Assembly (NCBI GenBank): GCA_033085395.1
Contig: JANQBS010000216.1
Span: 1-64,000 of the forward strand
DNA: 64,000 nucleotides
Origin: Xanthoparmelia taractica
Lineage: Eukaryota > Ascomycota > Lecanoromycetes > Lecanorales > Parmeliaceae
Direction: 5' to 3'
Part shown: in pieces, positions 24,309 through 36,121 of the stretch
Numbering within the stretch: the first letter of the stretch is position 1
Layout of the letters: each line of letters opens with the position of its first letter
Notes under the pieces: model-generated
The model's database searches: none
The model's input: the letters and a program-made list of their open reading frames with translations, nothing else
What the model was told of the DNA's origin: nothing
Program-made: the position numbers and the translations under genes

Positions 24309-27300
24309 CTAGAGTGGCCGAGCATAATGATAAAGCAACCGTGCTATAACTGTGTTGGTATGGTACAACTCCACATAACCTTGCACATCTTCAAGGCCGC
24401 CATCGACGAGTGCTCCATTATCCAGCAATTTCTTTACAATATGTTCGTTCTGAACATTTGCAGCCACCCGCAAGGGGCTCTCGCCTTCCGCGCTACAATG
24501 GTTGACATCAGTACCGGTTTTCAGCAGGATGTTGACAGCCCATAAATTTTGTTCGCCACCGCGGCGATCAGAGCCGTGCTATGGTTCCGGCCACAGACAT
24601 CGACGTCAGCACCTGCATCGAGCAGTAATCTGAGGGCCGCCACATTTTCGATCCTAGCTGCGGCTGCTAACGCGGTGCCGTGTCCTCCCCCACAGGCGTT
24701 GACGTCTGCACCCTTCTCGAGCAGGAGCTTGACTATTGGGTCCATGCCATGTCTTGCCGCCCCTGCTTGCAATGCGGTACCCTACCTTCCACCTTGGCAG
24801 TTCACATCAGCTCCCTTCTCGATGAGCAGCTCAGCGAGCGACTTATGGCCACTCGAAATTGCCGAATGTCAAGCATTGCTATTTACAGCGTCCAGTGTGT
24901 TGATATCGGCCCCTTCTTGGACCGCTAGCCGAACGACCTTCTCGCACCCACGGCTTGCTGCTTCCACCAGCAGAGCGTTGACTCGATGTTTTGAGCTGAA
25001 GTCCAGCTTCGGAAACGTGTCATCATCTGGCAAGAGACTCAGGAATAGTTCCAGTTGTTCTATGATAAAAATGGCAGGGTTATAACAGTGCAAAAAGCAA
25101 AGCTTGTGAATGGCCCATTTCGTAAGTGCGTCATGACGGTTTTTCGATATCCAGTCCACGAATTGCTCGCCGAGGTCGAGCAGATTTTCAGGTGCCCATG
25201 GTAGCTCGACTGTACTTACCTCACCACTCACCAAACTTGCCCATAGCTTGTAGACTTGGTAGGGTTTTGAGTCATCGAAACTTCTGCTATGATAAAGCCA
25301 GTACTCCTGACAGTATGGCAAGAATGAGAAGACTTCTTGCATGTGTGCATTCTTTTCGCTCAGGAGGTTGGCACTTCTCTCCAAATTGGGGCCGGAGTCA
25401 TTTCCACGCATCTTTCGACCTCGCAATACTGCCAGAGCCATTTTGTTGACAACGTTTCGTTTTGGAAGAGCGGATCTGACTACAAATGATGGAACATTAG
25501 CTGCGTATCTCTGCGAAGACCCGCTTGTTTTACTGAGCTGATTGCCGAGAACATCGAGGTTGAGATATGTGACAGCGATCCTGCCCAAGTTGATGTCAGC
25601 CCGCAATGGATCTATATGGTAGTCCGGCAGATCCAGATCCGTAGGCTTGGATAAAAGATGCCGCTTGACACTGGAGTGGGCGAAGTGGACAGTCGAAAGC
25701 TCTTCGTCAACAACGATAAAGCTACCGCAGGATTCTAAAGATTTTAGTATGTCATTGACTGACTTGCTTCTGTCCCACACAGTATCTCCAGGTGTGATGC
25801 TAATTGCTTCTCCAAGCTCGTCCAATGTCAGTGGCCGCTGGGCTGCTGCTACAATCTCAAAGATCTTCCGACCAAGGTTTGGGTCAGCGAAGGCCGATCG
25901 CTGTAACCGACGGAGAATACGTCTGAATGTTGCCGGTAGGCCCTTTGGCAGGTCCTCGAGGCTTTTAATGATATCATGATCCGTGTTCTGGGCGCAGATC
26001 GAATCAATTTGGAAAGCCACCCATAGGAACCTGAACACGTATGAGTCTGATATAGACGTGGTTATAACAGTCTGTTGCTCTCTAGCGCGTCCTCGAGTGC
26101 GAGCTGTATAAATCTTCCGATCTCAGGGCCATTATTGGAAGGCAAGATATGTATCTGATGATCAGGTTGGAGTTGCGCAGAGACCCTTGTGGCAAAATCG
26201 GATCGACCAGTCCAGAATAGTTTGAATAGATGCTTTGGTGATTTCAATAGTGACTGAAGTAATTCAACTAGAGCCCTAACTTCGTCGTACTCGCACTCAT
26301 CCAGCCCGTCAATTACCATAACGTAATGCTTGTGTCGAGGGAGTAGAAGCAGCATAAATGACAATACTCGCTCAGTGTCGAGGGTGATACCCCCAAGACC
26401 AGGATCCATCTCGGTGAATTTAAATTCTGCACTTGGTACATCTTCGAAAAATTGTCGAGCAAGGCTTCCTATGATCTCACGCGCTTTTAGAGATGCGGCT
26501 TCATCGGATCTGCAAAAGAAGTAGCCAAGTGAGGAGCCTTGAGATTTGTTAAGGATTAGCTCTTCAATCACATTCGCGCAAAGTACAGTCTTCCCGGCTC
26601 CCACAATTCCCGAACATAGCAGCGTCGAGGGGGATTTACTCGATATCCACTGGTGATACTCGTCGTATCTGAAAATCCATGTGGATTCACCCTTCTTGCG
26701 TGCTTGAGTCAACGTGGTCTCATAGTTATATCTGGAGCATGAGTTGAGAAATCGAGATTTGGCTCTGCTATCCCTCCACTTCCTAGCTCTTTCCAACTCA
26801 CTCGCTGTTTCTCTTCGGAATACAGCCCCAGTAGCCCGAAATAGCGAATTCTCCCTCCGCTCGCAGGCTCCCTCAATGGAATCGAGACTCTGCTGCTGTT
26901 TTGACGCTAGAGAAACCTCTTCCTTCACAGCCGTACCTAGCCTGATTAGATCCTTTTGAAAGGCGCCAAATTCGTCATCGAAAGGCTTGCGTAAAGCGCT
27001 GGCGATTTGCCTAATAAAGGGCTTTCTCACAAACAGAACAATTCTTGTACAAAGATTAACAACGACGGAATAGTAATTGCAGAGCTCTTTCTGCAGGCTT
27101 ATCGACGTAGGGTAGAGAAGCGCGTATTTCTCGAACCGAGGTGAGCTCAGACCAACGTTCATCAACAATGTAGACAGCGAGTCGAAATATGTTTCGAAGC
27201 CCGACGCAGTCTACAATTATACGTGTTAGAGAGGGTTGTGCTTAAAGGTAAAACCAAGAGCGTCGCAGGCTCCGAGGGAGACAGATAGGCATGTCGCCTA

Positions 27301-27636
27301 GGAGACAATTCCTACCTGAATAGCTATTTTCACAGCTCCCCAGACCCCCCCCGCGATTGGATTCCCTGAGCTGGAAATTATAAGATCCACGACAGACGTG
27401 AAGCCTTTGACCGAGTTCAAGAAAGAAGTCAGTCGAGCTCCGCATCGACGAGTTCTGCGACCAGCGTTTTGGCGATCGATTTCGCACGTGAGAGCCATCA
27501 CCGCATTAGCATCTGGCGGTGATCTTCTGTAGGATTGCCCCTGTTCGGCTGATAGTATTGCTTCGTAGCCACTGAGCGCCTGAGACAGTTTAATGTCAGG
27601 CCTGAGTGGAGCGGTTTTTGCTGTTGCCAGCGCCAT
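24309..27636 (-). pseudogene. NACHT-ankyrin STAND protein, multiply disrupted
   Basis: Exon 1 (27636-27316, ATG at 27636) joins exon 2 (27210-26069) over a 105-bp intron. The product has a fungal STAND N-terminal region, a NACHT with Walker A GIVGAGKT and Walker B VMVIDGLDE, then a helical region (FLWVAFQIDSIC, LSTVHFAHSSVKRHLL) and ankyrin repeats to 24309. A 38-bp putative intron (26068-26031) restores the frame but leaves the NACHT end about 25 residues short. A TGA (24871-24869) and a TAG (24784-24782) sit where ankyrin text expects Trp. A frameshift near 24540 moves the last repeats (NILLKTGTDVNH onward) to another frame. Such proteins act in fungal non-self recognition: NACHT drives nucleotide-dependent oligomerisation and the ankyrins sense ligand. 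This copy is probably dead. Confidence 0.82.
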
Positions 27637-30253
27637 GGTGAACGGTGGATAACTACAACATAGAGTACATGTCAAAAGACAAAGTACAAGGCGCGGGGTG
27701 GACAGAAGTCGTTGAACACTAACCGAATGAAGAGTAGGGCGACCCCCACCCAGTCAAGCGTGTGTATAAAGTTGCGCACCTCTTGGCAGACGGCATTCTG
27801 AATCCTAAGTTCTATAGGATCTGTGAGGGGTTACAGCTCGGCAGGGGTAGAAATGTTGCATATACTGAGCACATCCCTTTCAACCCCGGATAAGATCTAT
27901 GTATATATTAAATAGATACGTTTTACCTTTATAATATACTAAGTATAAATTTAGTTATTAGGATTAGAATAGAAAGCCTTTTCGATAGACGTCTTCTAGT
28001 AAGTAAAAAGATACAATATATACTATTATATATTAACTAAGATAATCTAACTTTGAAATATAATATAAAATCGAGAGAGATAGATACTATATCTTTTAAA
28101 ATAGCAACCCTCATGATTCGCACCTGCAGAGACTCTCCTCTCGCAGACATTCAAAGTCAATGTTTTCATCAGCGGAGAGTCTCGGAAGGGTTAAAGGACG
28201 CGAAAAGGAGTCGGGGAAAGGCTGGTTGTCAAAGATGCAAGCGTACCAGCCGCATACACAACCACAGATGCAAAGTCAAAAATAGTCGAGAAAGGAAGAT
28301 CGAATTCTCAATGCAACCCATGCAGGGCCCGACGTCCCTACGCACGATCTGCAACCACAAAAGCAATGATAATCGAGAAGGAACATCGAGAGTTGAAATG
28401 CAAAAATAATTGAGTTTACCTCATGGGGGGTTAAGTACGAAAAAGCTGAAGCCACTAACTCCGCAGAGCACCTATAGGTAGGTGGTGGGCCTCGTACATC
28501 TTTTCAATAATCGGCTACGATTGCCTTACGCTGTGTTTGTTAAAAATGTGTAGAAAGTTAATATTCGAACGTCCACGTGAGATCGGCCTGTACACAGGCG
28601 GTCCAGGAAGCTGGATTTTCAAGGCTTTACCCACAACAAAGTCTTGCTTGATATCACGGCGTTGAAAGGCGCTTCAGAACCCAGAGAGGGTGCCAGAGAT
28701 CTCAACTTCCAGATAGACCATCAGATAGGAAAAGTGTCCTTTTTCAGTTAGCTAGTCTAGTCGTTGTTGTCAGTATATAAACTTGCTCCAATCCCCTCCC
28801 ACCTTTCTTTAAAAGTAATCTTGAGTAAGCTGGGTGAATATAAGAAAAGACGGGTTACAGCCAATGACGCTAACAATGGTTCTCCGGCAACATGGTGGGC
28901 AAGCCAAAGGACTCTTGCTGCTATTGATTGTAGCAGGTTCCAGGAGCTGATCGGTAGCACTGAAGAGCTCGCGCTTGGGGAAACATGATGCAGACGGCCG
29001 GGTAAGGTGACGGACGGCACGCATCGACGACGGCTTGGGCAAGTTTGGCGGCCCTGACGCGATACCAATTGGGAAAATTGGCGATTCGAATGTGTTCCGA
29101 ATTCTCACTCACTCACTCTCAGGATCTATCGAGCAGGATCTATCGAATAGAATCTTGGTTTTACATGCAGTCGAGCAAGATTCGTCATTCATAGACCGCC
29201 TTATATCTACAATCTGATGTCTGAAACAAATCATCCTGGAAGGAAGACAAAATAAGTCAAACTTCACAATCGCTTGCTGCTCCACCCCCTTTTCATTTAT
29301 AGAAAAAGTGATGATCATTACTTTCTTCCTCAGAAGCAGACGTCTCTACTATCTCGTCTTGCCCTCAATTTCAAGAAGAATAGATCGAACTAAATTTCCA
29401 TCGAGCTACCCTTTTACATCTTCTCTTCAATTTAACTCCGAGCACATTCATACTGGCTTTTACAAAAGATTGATGATCGTTGCCAGCGCTAAAAATAGCA
29501 ATAGCCCACAGTTCAGCCCAGTTTTCCAAAACCCCCCTTCAAATCCTTCGAGCGGCGGAGCTGAAGCCTAACAAACAAACACAACCCCCCATCCTTCCAT
29601 TCCTCTATCCCGCATCGTTAATAATTCATGCTCGCATCCAAACCATGATCCCTTAATTCCACCACGCACTCAACTGCAACAACCCTGAAAGCCCAATCCC
29701 ACCATCCATTAACCAACCCTCCGACACCCTCAAACCCCACTCAGCTCCAGCTTCTATTACAATCAGGCTACAAAATACAGGCCAACGCCGCAAGCTTATT
29801 GCGATGCTAGTCCATCATAGTTGCACTGGGTCGTAGCTATCCTTGTTGTTTTGGTCAGTCTGGTTTGAGTAGGGCGGTCTTGCTGGTACGAGACGAGGGC
29901 TCTGATGTATGGGCGTGCTTGTGAGATAGGGTTGGGGATGGCGATAAGGTGGATGAGGTTGTGGACGCACTGGGGGTGGTGTTGGAACGAACAACCTTGT
30001 AAGAATTGTGTCTTAGCAAAGCAGCCAGTCAGAGGACGCCAAGCGGGATACGAAGGAAGTGCCGCAGATCAGGAGCTTCAGGGAGACCAGCTCTGCTCTC
30101 TCTCTCTCTCTCTCCCTCTCTTACAACTCGCCTCCTCAAGCGACCGAAAGCCCTGCATCTGAAGTTGAAGAGCTCAAAGGTCGTAGAATAGACTGTCCAT
30201 ATCTGCCAGAATTCCGAGACAAGCAAGGAATGATGACCAATTGATCGGTCCGT
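27637..30253. other. long intergenic region
   Basis: No convincing gene is seen in about 2.6 kb. It holds the RIP-like repeat fragment listed at 27885-28110, a short direct repeat GATCTATCGA near 29124-29150, and a CT dinucleotide run at 30096-30114. Minus-strand frames at 28757-29108 show no recognised domain. I found no tRNA-like B box by eye. Confidence 0.5.
27885..28110. repeat. RIP-like dispersed repeat fragment related to 5110-5230
   Basis: An AT-rich island sits in ordinary sequence. Positions 28000-28100 match 5113-5229 of the isochore over about 100 bp with small gaps. Shared words in order are TATTAACTAAGATA, AATCGAG, AGATA and CTATATCTTT. The two are therefore copies of one repeat, and the copy here is outside the main isochore. 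Confidence 0.65.
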
Positions 30254-31405
30254 TCAGAAAAACCCGGGAACCTGTACAGAGCCTCTCGCTCTGGTGCGCA
30301 TCTTGTGTGTAGATGGCTCGGAAGGTCGTTTTGTTTGCTTGGATTTCGTAATTTGAGCGTTGCCTTTGACCGCTGAAGTCTTCTGCTTCTCTGCGGAATC
30401 TTTGGCAGGCCTTCCTTTTGGAGGCCTTCCTCTTCCGGGCTTTCCTTTGGTGGGCGTTTCCTTTACGGGCCTACCACGCCGAGGACGTTCGGAAGATGAC
30501 GATGGCACGGGAGCTTTGGTGAATTGGGCCTTTTTGGCAGGCTTCGATGCAGATATCGCTGGTTCGGGCCCAGGCCGCGGCGCTGCACCCCTAACAATCT
30601 TCTTGGTCGATGATGAGGGCGCCCACGCTTTCAGATTATTGGTTTCCCTGGCCGTCTTGGTTTGAGTTTTTGATGCTTTGCCTGTAGCTAGGCTTTGACT
30701 TGTGTTTTGGCTTGAGGTCGGTCTCTCTCGATTTTCTTGAACCTGTTTGGCAACAACTTGATTTCCAGCATCAAGTTTGCTCGCTAAAGATCTACGCGTG
30801 GTTTTATTGACAGGCGTTGATGTCTTGCTGGACTTTTTGACTCTGTTGTTGGCATTGAGCACTGGCGTTCCTCGTGGCCTTCCCCGCTTTGCGGGAGATT
30901 TCATGTGGGGTGATGGGCTCCTTGGAAGCGATGCTGATTCATGTCGGTCTTCAACTTCCGGGTCATCATCATGAGACCTTGTACTCCCTGGGTCTTGCTT
31001 GGCCCAGAATTCTTCCAATGTCTCGTCGTCAGCTCTAACACCCCAATACTTGTATCCTCCATTCTTCCTCTTGGTATACACCCTAATGTCATCAAAGCTC
31101 GCGCCTGGTTCGGGTCCGCCTCTAGCTTCAGCAGCTATGCGCTGCTCCTCGCCGAGTTTCTTTTGAGCAGCTAGCTGGTTGTCAAATCGCTCCCTGTCCC
31201 ACGCTCGAATGCGTTGAGGCGACCAGTCATCTTGAGAAGGACGATCATCAATGAAACCTTCACCCTCCCATGCTGAAACTCCACCTTCCCATTCTAGATC
31301 AAAATGCGGCTCAGGGCTTGCTCGAGGCGGAGTGCGGCCGAAGACGATGTTGTCAAAGCTCGAAGGATGGCTGATACCCCGGATCTCAATGACTCCAAAG
31401 TCCAT
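30254..31405 (-). CDS. AT-hook DNA-binding protein (383 aa)
   Basis: A single open exon runs from ATG 31405 (MDFGVIEIRG) to TGA/TAA at 30254; the frame stays open upstream but without ATG. The N-terminal third is acidic and aromatic, with a possible globular segment around IRVYTKRKNGGYKYWGV. The rest is basic, low-complexity Lys/Ser/Pro/Thr sequence with several AT-hook cores: KRGRPRGT, RRGRPVKE and the doublet GRGRPPKGRPAKD. AT-hooks bind the minor groove of AT-rich DNA, so a nuclear, chromatin-associated role is likely. Target genes and any enzymatic partner are unknown. Its presence a few kilobases from AT-rich repeats is suggestive only. Confidence 0.75.
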   Translation of the reverse strand: MDFGVIEIRGISHPSSFDNIVFGRTPPRASPEPHFDLEWEGGVSAWEGEGFIDDRPSQDDWSPQRIRAWDRERFDNQLAAQKKLGEEQRIAAEARGGPEPGASFDDIRVYTKRKNGGYKYWGVRADDETLEEFWAKQDPGSTRSHDDDPEVEDRHESASLPRSPSPHMKSPAKRGRPRGTPVLNANNRVKKSSKTSTPVNKTTRRSLASKLDAGNQVVAKQVQENRERPTSSQNTSQSLATGKASKTQTKTARETNNLKAWAPSSSTKKIVRGAAPRPGPEPAISASKPAKKAQFTKAPVPSSSSERPRRGRPVKETPTKGKPGRGRPPKGRPAKDSAEKQKTSAVKGNAQITKSKQTKRPSEPSTHKMRTRARGSVQVPGFF

Positions 31406-32590
31406 ATCGATGATGGTCACTAAAATGATGGATAAACAATTCAAGCGGATGACGGGCGGAAGGTAAGATCTGACCGGGTTTCTAGGCAGGTTCGTCAAGA
31501 TCTTATTCAATTCGAGAGCCAAAGGGATTACGGCAGAATGTCTATTGATCTAAAGGCGAAGGAACGAAGAAAGAGGTCGGCTAGGATGATGTGTCTCACA
31601 TTGACTGGAGACATCAGTAGCAGCGCTAGCTATCTTTTAATATATCACGATAACTGGGGAGTGGTTACTCGCTTGTCAACAAGAGAGAAGATTGTGATTG
31701 TTTGGTGGTTTGTCGCGCAAGACTTGGATGAGGGGCACGCTAGTCTCAGAATAGTAAGTCTGTTTCTCTTAGCGCGCGGGATTCTTTTTCTTGGTGAACG
31801 AGGGGGATCAATTCATTCCATCCAACCACCTCTCCCAAACTGGTATGAAACATGTTACAACATAAGGTACATGCAGTGTTTGCTTTGCTTTCTGACCAAC
31901 CCCGGCCCCCCCGACGTGAGCTGGTTTCTACAGTCCTAGCGAGCCGCCGGTTGAATTTGACTTAACCCTCCAATCTGAAGACCCTTTATAGTCTAGGTCA
32001 ATTAGCGCACGATATCCATCGATGCTAATCTTAAGACCATGATGCCAGGCACCCTTTGCGCAGATATTGGAGATGGAAATAACATGTTACATCTGATTAG
32101 GCGTTGTTTCAAGGATAGGCAAGATTGTGTTGTTACATGCTCGTTAATTCGTCGTTGCTTCCCAAACCAACATTCTTCGGTCCTGTGCTAAGCTGTATGC
32201 CCACGGTACCTAACCTATGGGATGTTTCTGCCGTCGGATTTTAGAGTCCTGAAATACTGGTAACCTGAGTTTTAGTTTTTCGAAAAAGATCCAGAATGGT
32301 TGGTAGATCCGGCATTGAATGGTGCTCATCTAGTTTCCGCGGGGCAATATGCAAGGCTGGTAACCTATGCATCCCAAGCGCTGAGTCCATATATGATGCA
32401 GTCGCTCCACCTGATGTCCGTATTGTCCTTCTTCATACCGTCTTCCGCAACACCCAACCCTTATCGGCCCCAGAGGCTATCTACTGCTACTACTTCATTA
32501 GACATATGAGGACTTGGAGGCCCGCGACCTCCAAAGCTTTTTTACGCGGGCCTCCAAGCTCTGATAGCTTCAAGATCGAATTAGCTTGAT
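31406..32590. other. intergenic between AT-hook gene and FHA-kinase
   Basis: This is the divergent promoter region of the two flanking genes. No gene is recognised. The only structure seen is the inverted repeat at 32513-32558. Confidence 0.55.
32513..32558. promoter_or_regulatory. perfect 14-bp inverted repeat just upstream of FHA-kinase
   Basis: CTTGGAGGCCCGCG at 32513-32526 is exactly complementary to CGCGGGCCTCCAAG at 32545-32558, with an 18-nt loop. The GC-rich stem lies 33 bp before the first ATG of the kinase frame. It would fold in the 5' leader if transcription starts upstream, or serve as a dimer-binding site on DNA. A palindromic remnant of a mobile element is possible. Confidence 0.5.
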
Positions 32591-34944
32591 ATGGCCACTC
32601 TCGAGCCTAGTCTTGAGTTCCACACCGATGTGTCCATGCAGGACTCGGACGCCCCTGGACTGATGCTCTTCAACCTTGTTCCAAAGCCGATGACATCGCT
32701 GAATTGCCGCCAAGCCAGGACCTCGAGAAGTTGTACATACAAAAAGTCAAAATCGAGACAACAGGTAAGTCGGTTACAAACGCAGCCTTGAAAATCGACT
32801 GCGATCAACGAGTGGCACTCGAGCTACAATCGCCCCTCCTGACGTTTGGGTCTGATCCCCAGCAATGCAATGTCATACTAGACGAGCGTCATGCGAGTCC
32901 CGTCCATTTCAAGATCTTTGCTCAGCTCAATTCTGGGCCCGACGTCTGGGTCCTCGAATACAGCTCAACTAACGGCACCAGCTACACAACCGGAGACTTG
33001 CAGGGAGCTAATGATATCGAGAAAATTCATAGGTGCTCCAGGGGGGTACAGAACTTAAGACACATCATCGTTGGCCCTTATTCATTTCATTGTCGACCTC
33101 CAGAGAACGAGACAGAAATCTTGGAGCGCAAGCGTTGGTTTCAGCGTCACGAGCCCCTGCCAGTTACTACTAGTATCCTCAACGGGCAACTCAATGGTAG
33201 AGATGCGCAATGGGAGACTCTCCGCAAGATAGGAAGTGGGGGGTTAGGCACTGTCTACAAAGTCATGGAAAAGCAGACTGGTCTGATGCTTGCAATGAAG
33301 GAACAGAAAGTGAAGGATGAGGCCCCTGTTCGCCGAGAAATCCTGAACATGATCACCTTGAGACATGTGAGTGTTTACTACGTTACTTTCAGCACCTCTA
33401 ACAATCAGTAGCCTTGCTTGGTGGAATGCATCGACAGTTCTTCAACGCCGAGTGGCACAGAAGGAGAAGTGATCTGGAACTTATTCATACCCCTTTACCG
33501 GGGGAGTGTGGTTGACAACCTGGCGCGCATGGGTTTGAAATCCAAGATAAAAGCCCTGGAGCAAATGACTGAAGGTATACGCTACATCCACAGCCAAGGA
33601 AAACTACACAGAGATATCAAGCCGGACAATATCTTTATAGCCAATGCAAACCCTGGTCATTTCGTCATCGGTGATCTCGGCTTGATGACAGCCATGGACG
33701 ACCCTCGAGGAGGCGGCACGCGCCTCTACGCAGCCCCCGAGTGCTACTACAATCATTACCGACCAACGGCAGCTATCGATATTTACGCACTTGGTGTATC
33801 ATTCTGTGTCATGCTGGACTTTGAGCGCTTTCGACAGCTTGGTCAAGTTCATTGGTCTAAGATCTATAGGCAAAGGTCAGCGCCTCAATTCCCCAGACTC
33901 ATAGCGCAAATGATAGCCTTCCAGCCTGAAGCCAGGCCTGAATTAGGGGTCATTACGCATTGCCTGAGCACTCAACAAGACCTGCCAGAGAGCGTGATCG
34001 CACGACCAATCTTCCCGCCGCTCCAAATTGCTCAAGACAAGTCTCTAGACCTCTTGACGGGCATTGGAATGGTATTTCCTCCACCGTCGTATGAAGAATC
34101 CGAGGCGTTTCAGGAGCTTGTGTTCTCAAAGAACAAGGGCAAAGCGTGCCAAGGTAGAAGTTTAGTGCCAGAGCTTGAATGCGCCGCTTCTCCGGTTCCG
34201 GCTCCGGGTCCCGCTCGAGGACTCAAGAAACAGAGCGAGCGGAATCATCTTCAGCCGCCCGTAAGAGAATGTGGACCTCTCGAGATCGTGCACCAAGCCC
34301 GAGGAGTTGCTTGGCCTCGACGCCAACATGTCGCTCAAGCACCCACTCGCAGAATAGCGCAGGAACCTCTTACAATGCGAGATTTAGCCTTTGAAGTGCA
34401 GCAACCACTACGGCGAGGTGCGCTTGCCAAAGCACACAGACCACCCGAAACCTCTAGTCCTGTACCAGAACAGCCGTCCTCAAAATCGTCGATCCAAAGT
34501 GTTGACTTCATCGACAATCACCCAGAACCAAACAACATCTTCGGGGACATTCAGCGGTTACAGAAGGAATTGGCGGATAAGAAAATGGAGATTCACAAGT
34601 TGCGTGCTGCCCACCAAAAGCAACTCCTACTTCGCCATCGCCATCACCATCCCCACCACAAAGTCCCTGGAGAGTGGTCATCCTCCGCCCGATTCTCTAG
34701 ATCAGGAAGCTTCTCCCACGCTCCTTCATCTCCCCTAGACCAAGCCTCATCGACGCCAATGCTTGAAGCCCCACACCGAGACCAGCGCAACAGAATAAGC
34801 AAGCCCGCCCGTCAAAGTCGTCAATATGCCTACCGAGAAGATGTGCGTCAAGAAACCCTTTCGTTTGGGCTAAAGATATTCAACTCGGTGTATTGGGTCA
34901 GTGGAAGGCTGTGGCGTTGGTACAAAGGCTCTGAAACCTCATAG
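32591..34944 (+). CDS. FHA-domain serine/threonine protein kinase (probable N-terminal frameshift)
   Basis: An FHA domain (LLTFGSDPQQCNVILDERHA ... SSTNGT) precedes a kinase domain with all key residues: glycine loop IGSGGLGTVYKV, Lys in LAMKEQK, HRDIKPDN, DLG in place of DFG, and APE. Exon 1 ends at 33366 and exon 2 starts at 33412 (45-bp intron). FHA modules bind phosphothreonine, so a Chk2/Dun1-like signalling kinase is plausible. A long disordered tail has a His-rich stretch near 34635-34665 and a short hydrophobic C-terminus. The natural start MATLEPSLEF (32591) is in a different frame from the FHA part; one base seems to be missing at the A-run near 32692. That is either an assembly error, a real frameshift, or a sign that the start lies elsewhere. 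Confidence 0.8.
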
Positions 34945-36121
34945 AAGCCTCTAGAGCAGGCTACTATGCTGCCAAGGAGGTGAAGGGTCTAGCAATGTGG
35001 CATCAAGGCGTCCCGATACCCATCGCAAGCTTCGTTGGCTATGGACATCAAACTGTGATACCATATCTACTCGCTAGGACAACGCGTCTTCACTACCTGT
35101 GACTTATCTCAACATGAGTCACAATATTGCGGCCACGAATTCAACATCATTGGCCAACTCACCCTCCAGCGTCATTATGTTAGGTACCCGGCGAATTGAG
35201 CCATTCGGCCAAAAAACCAGCCCGGGGGCGTCTGCGCTTTAGGGCTAAACAGCCCCTATTAGAATATTTATCTGACAATTATTCCCCCTCTTGTCACGGT
35301 TTTGGCATCTGCTCTCCGAATGCCAAGCCGGTGTGGATCAATGTTGCTCCGGAGAAGAATCTTCAGAGCATTCGTAGCCTATCTACTCAACCAAGCAGTC
35401 AACACCCACTACACGTCCTTTCATTCCGTGACACCTCTATAGAGCTCGTCCCCGAGCCTAAAGAGTGAAAATTTTTGGTGTGTAGCCATGTTGCTGGACT
35501 ATTGGAATGATCATATTATTGATCATGAAGGATGCGCAATGACCGAGAAGCATGGCTGGCATGTAGTCATGTTGCTGGCACATAGCTATGTTGAATAATA
35601 ATCATTATTGATGAGCTTTCTAGCCATTATTCTAGCCATCATTCTAGCCATCCGCCACAACGGTACGGGATATCCCAGGATTATCCCATCCCGTGGGATA
35701 TACTACCTGATTAGTCATCCCATGGGATATCCCATTGAAATCCCACACCATCCCACGAATGGGAGGTATCTGAAAGTCATATCCCATACCATCCCATACC
35801 TTTCCGGTCACTAAGTATTTACAACTTTATAAGTAGAACGTTGTGGAAATTACGATCACGACTCCAATGTAGAAATGCTTCATGATATATTAATGATATG
35901 CACCACCAAACTTCGCGCACACGCTAAAAACCCCAAGGACACGAACCACGAGCATAGACTCCCTATACTGACTCACGAGTTAAGCGTATAAATGACTTAT
36001 ACATTAGCGGCAATACTCTTACTTCCATCCAAAAGCCCGACCAAAGATCGTGACAATGGCACCCCTCCCTTCGTATGGCTTCGTCCCTACGGAAGCAGCA
36101 TCACAAGTAGCAATCCCGAAA
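34945..36121. other. intergenic with short-repeat cluster
   Basis: No confident gene is seen. A plus-strand frame at 35196-35468 looks mildly coding (LLEYLSDNYSPSCHGFG) but has no recognised domain and may be a transposon scrap next to the repeat cluster at 35480-35811. Confidence 0.45.
35480..35811. mobile_element. repeat cluster: LTR-like fragment plus MITE-like palindromes
   Basis: 35483-35600 contains two copies of CATGTTGCTGG and the palindromic words ATGATCAT...ATTGATCAT and AATAATAATCATTATT, which resemble termini of fungal copia LTRs. 35617-35652 is a 12-bp tandem repeat of the ATTCTAGCCATC type, three units. 35661-35811 is dense in GGGATATCCC and ATCCCAT words and ends CATACCTTTCCGGTCACTA. 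This recalls the right half of the MITEs at 2858 and 11592 (CCATACCTTTC) but has different ends. No clear target duplication was found. Confidence 0.45.

Noticed and set aside
28757..29112. Minus-strand frames that could be a small gene.
   Set aside because: No recognisable domain, overlapping frames on both strands and no splice or start support.
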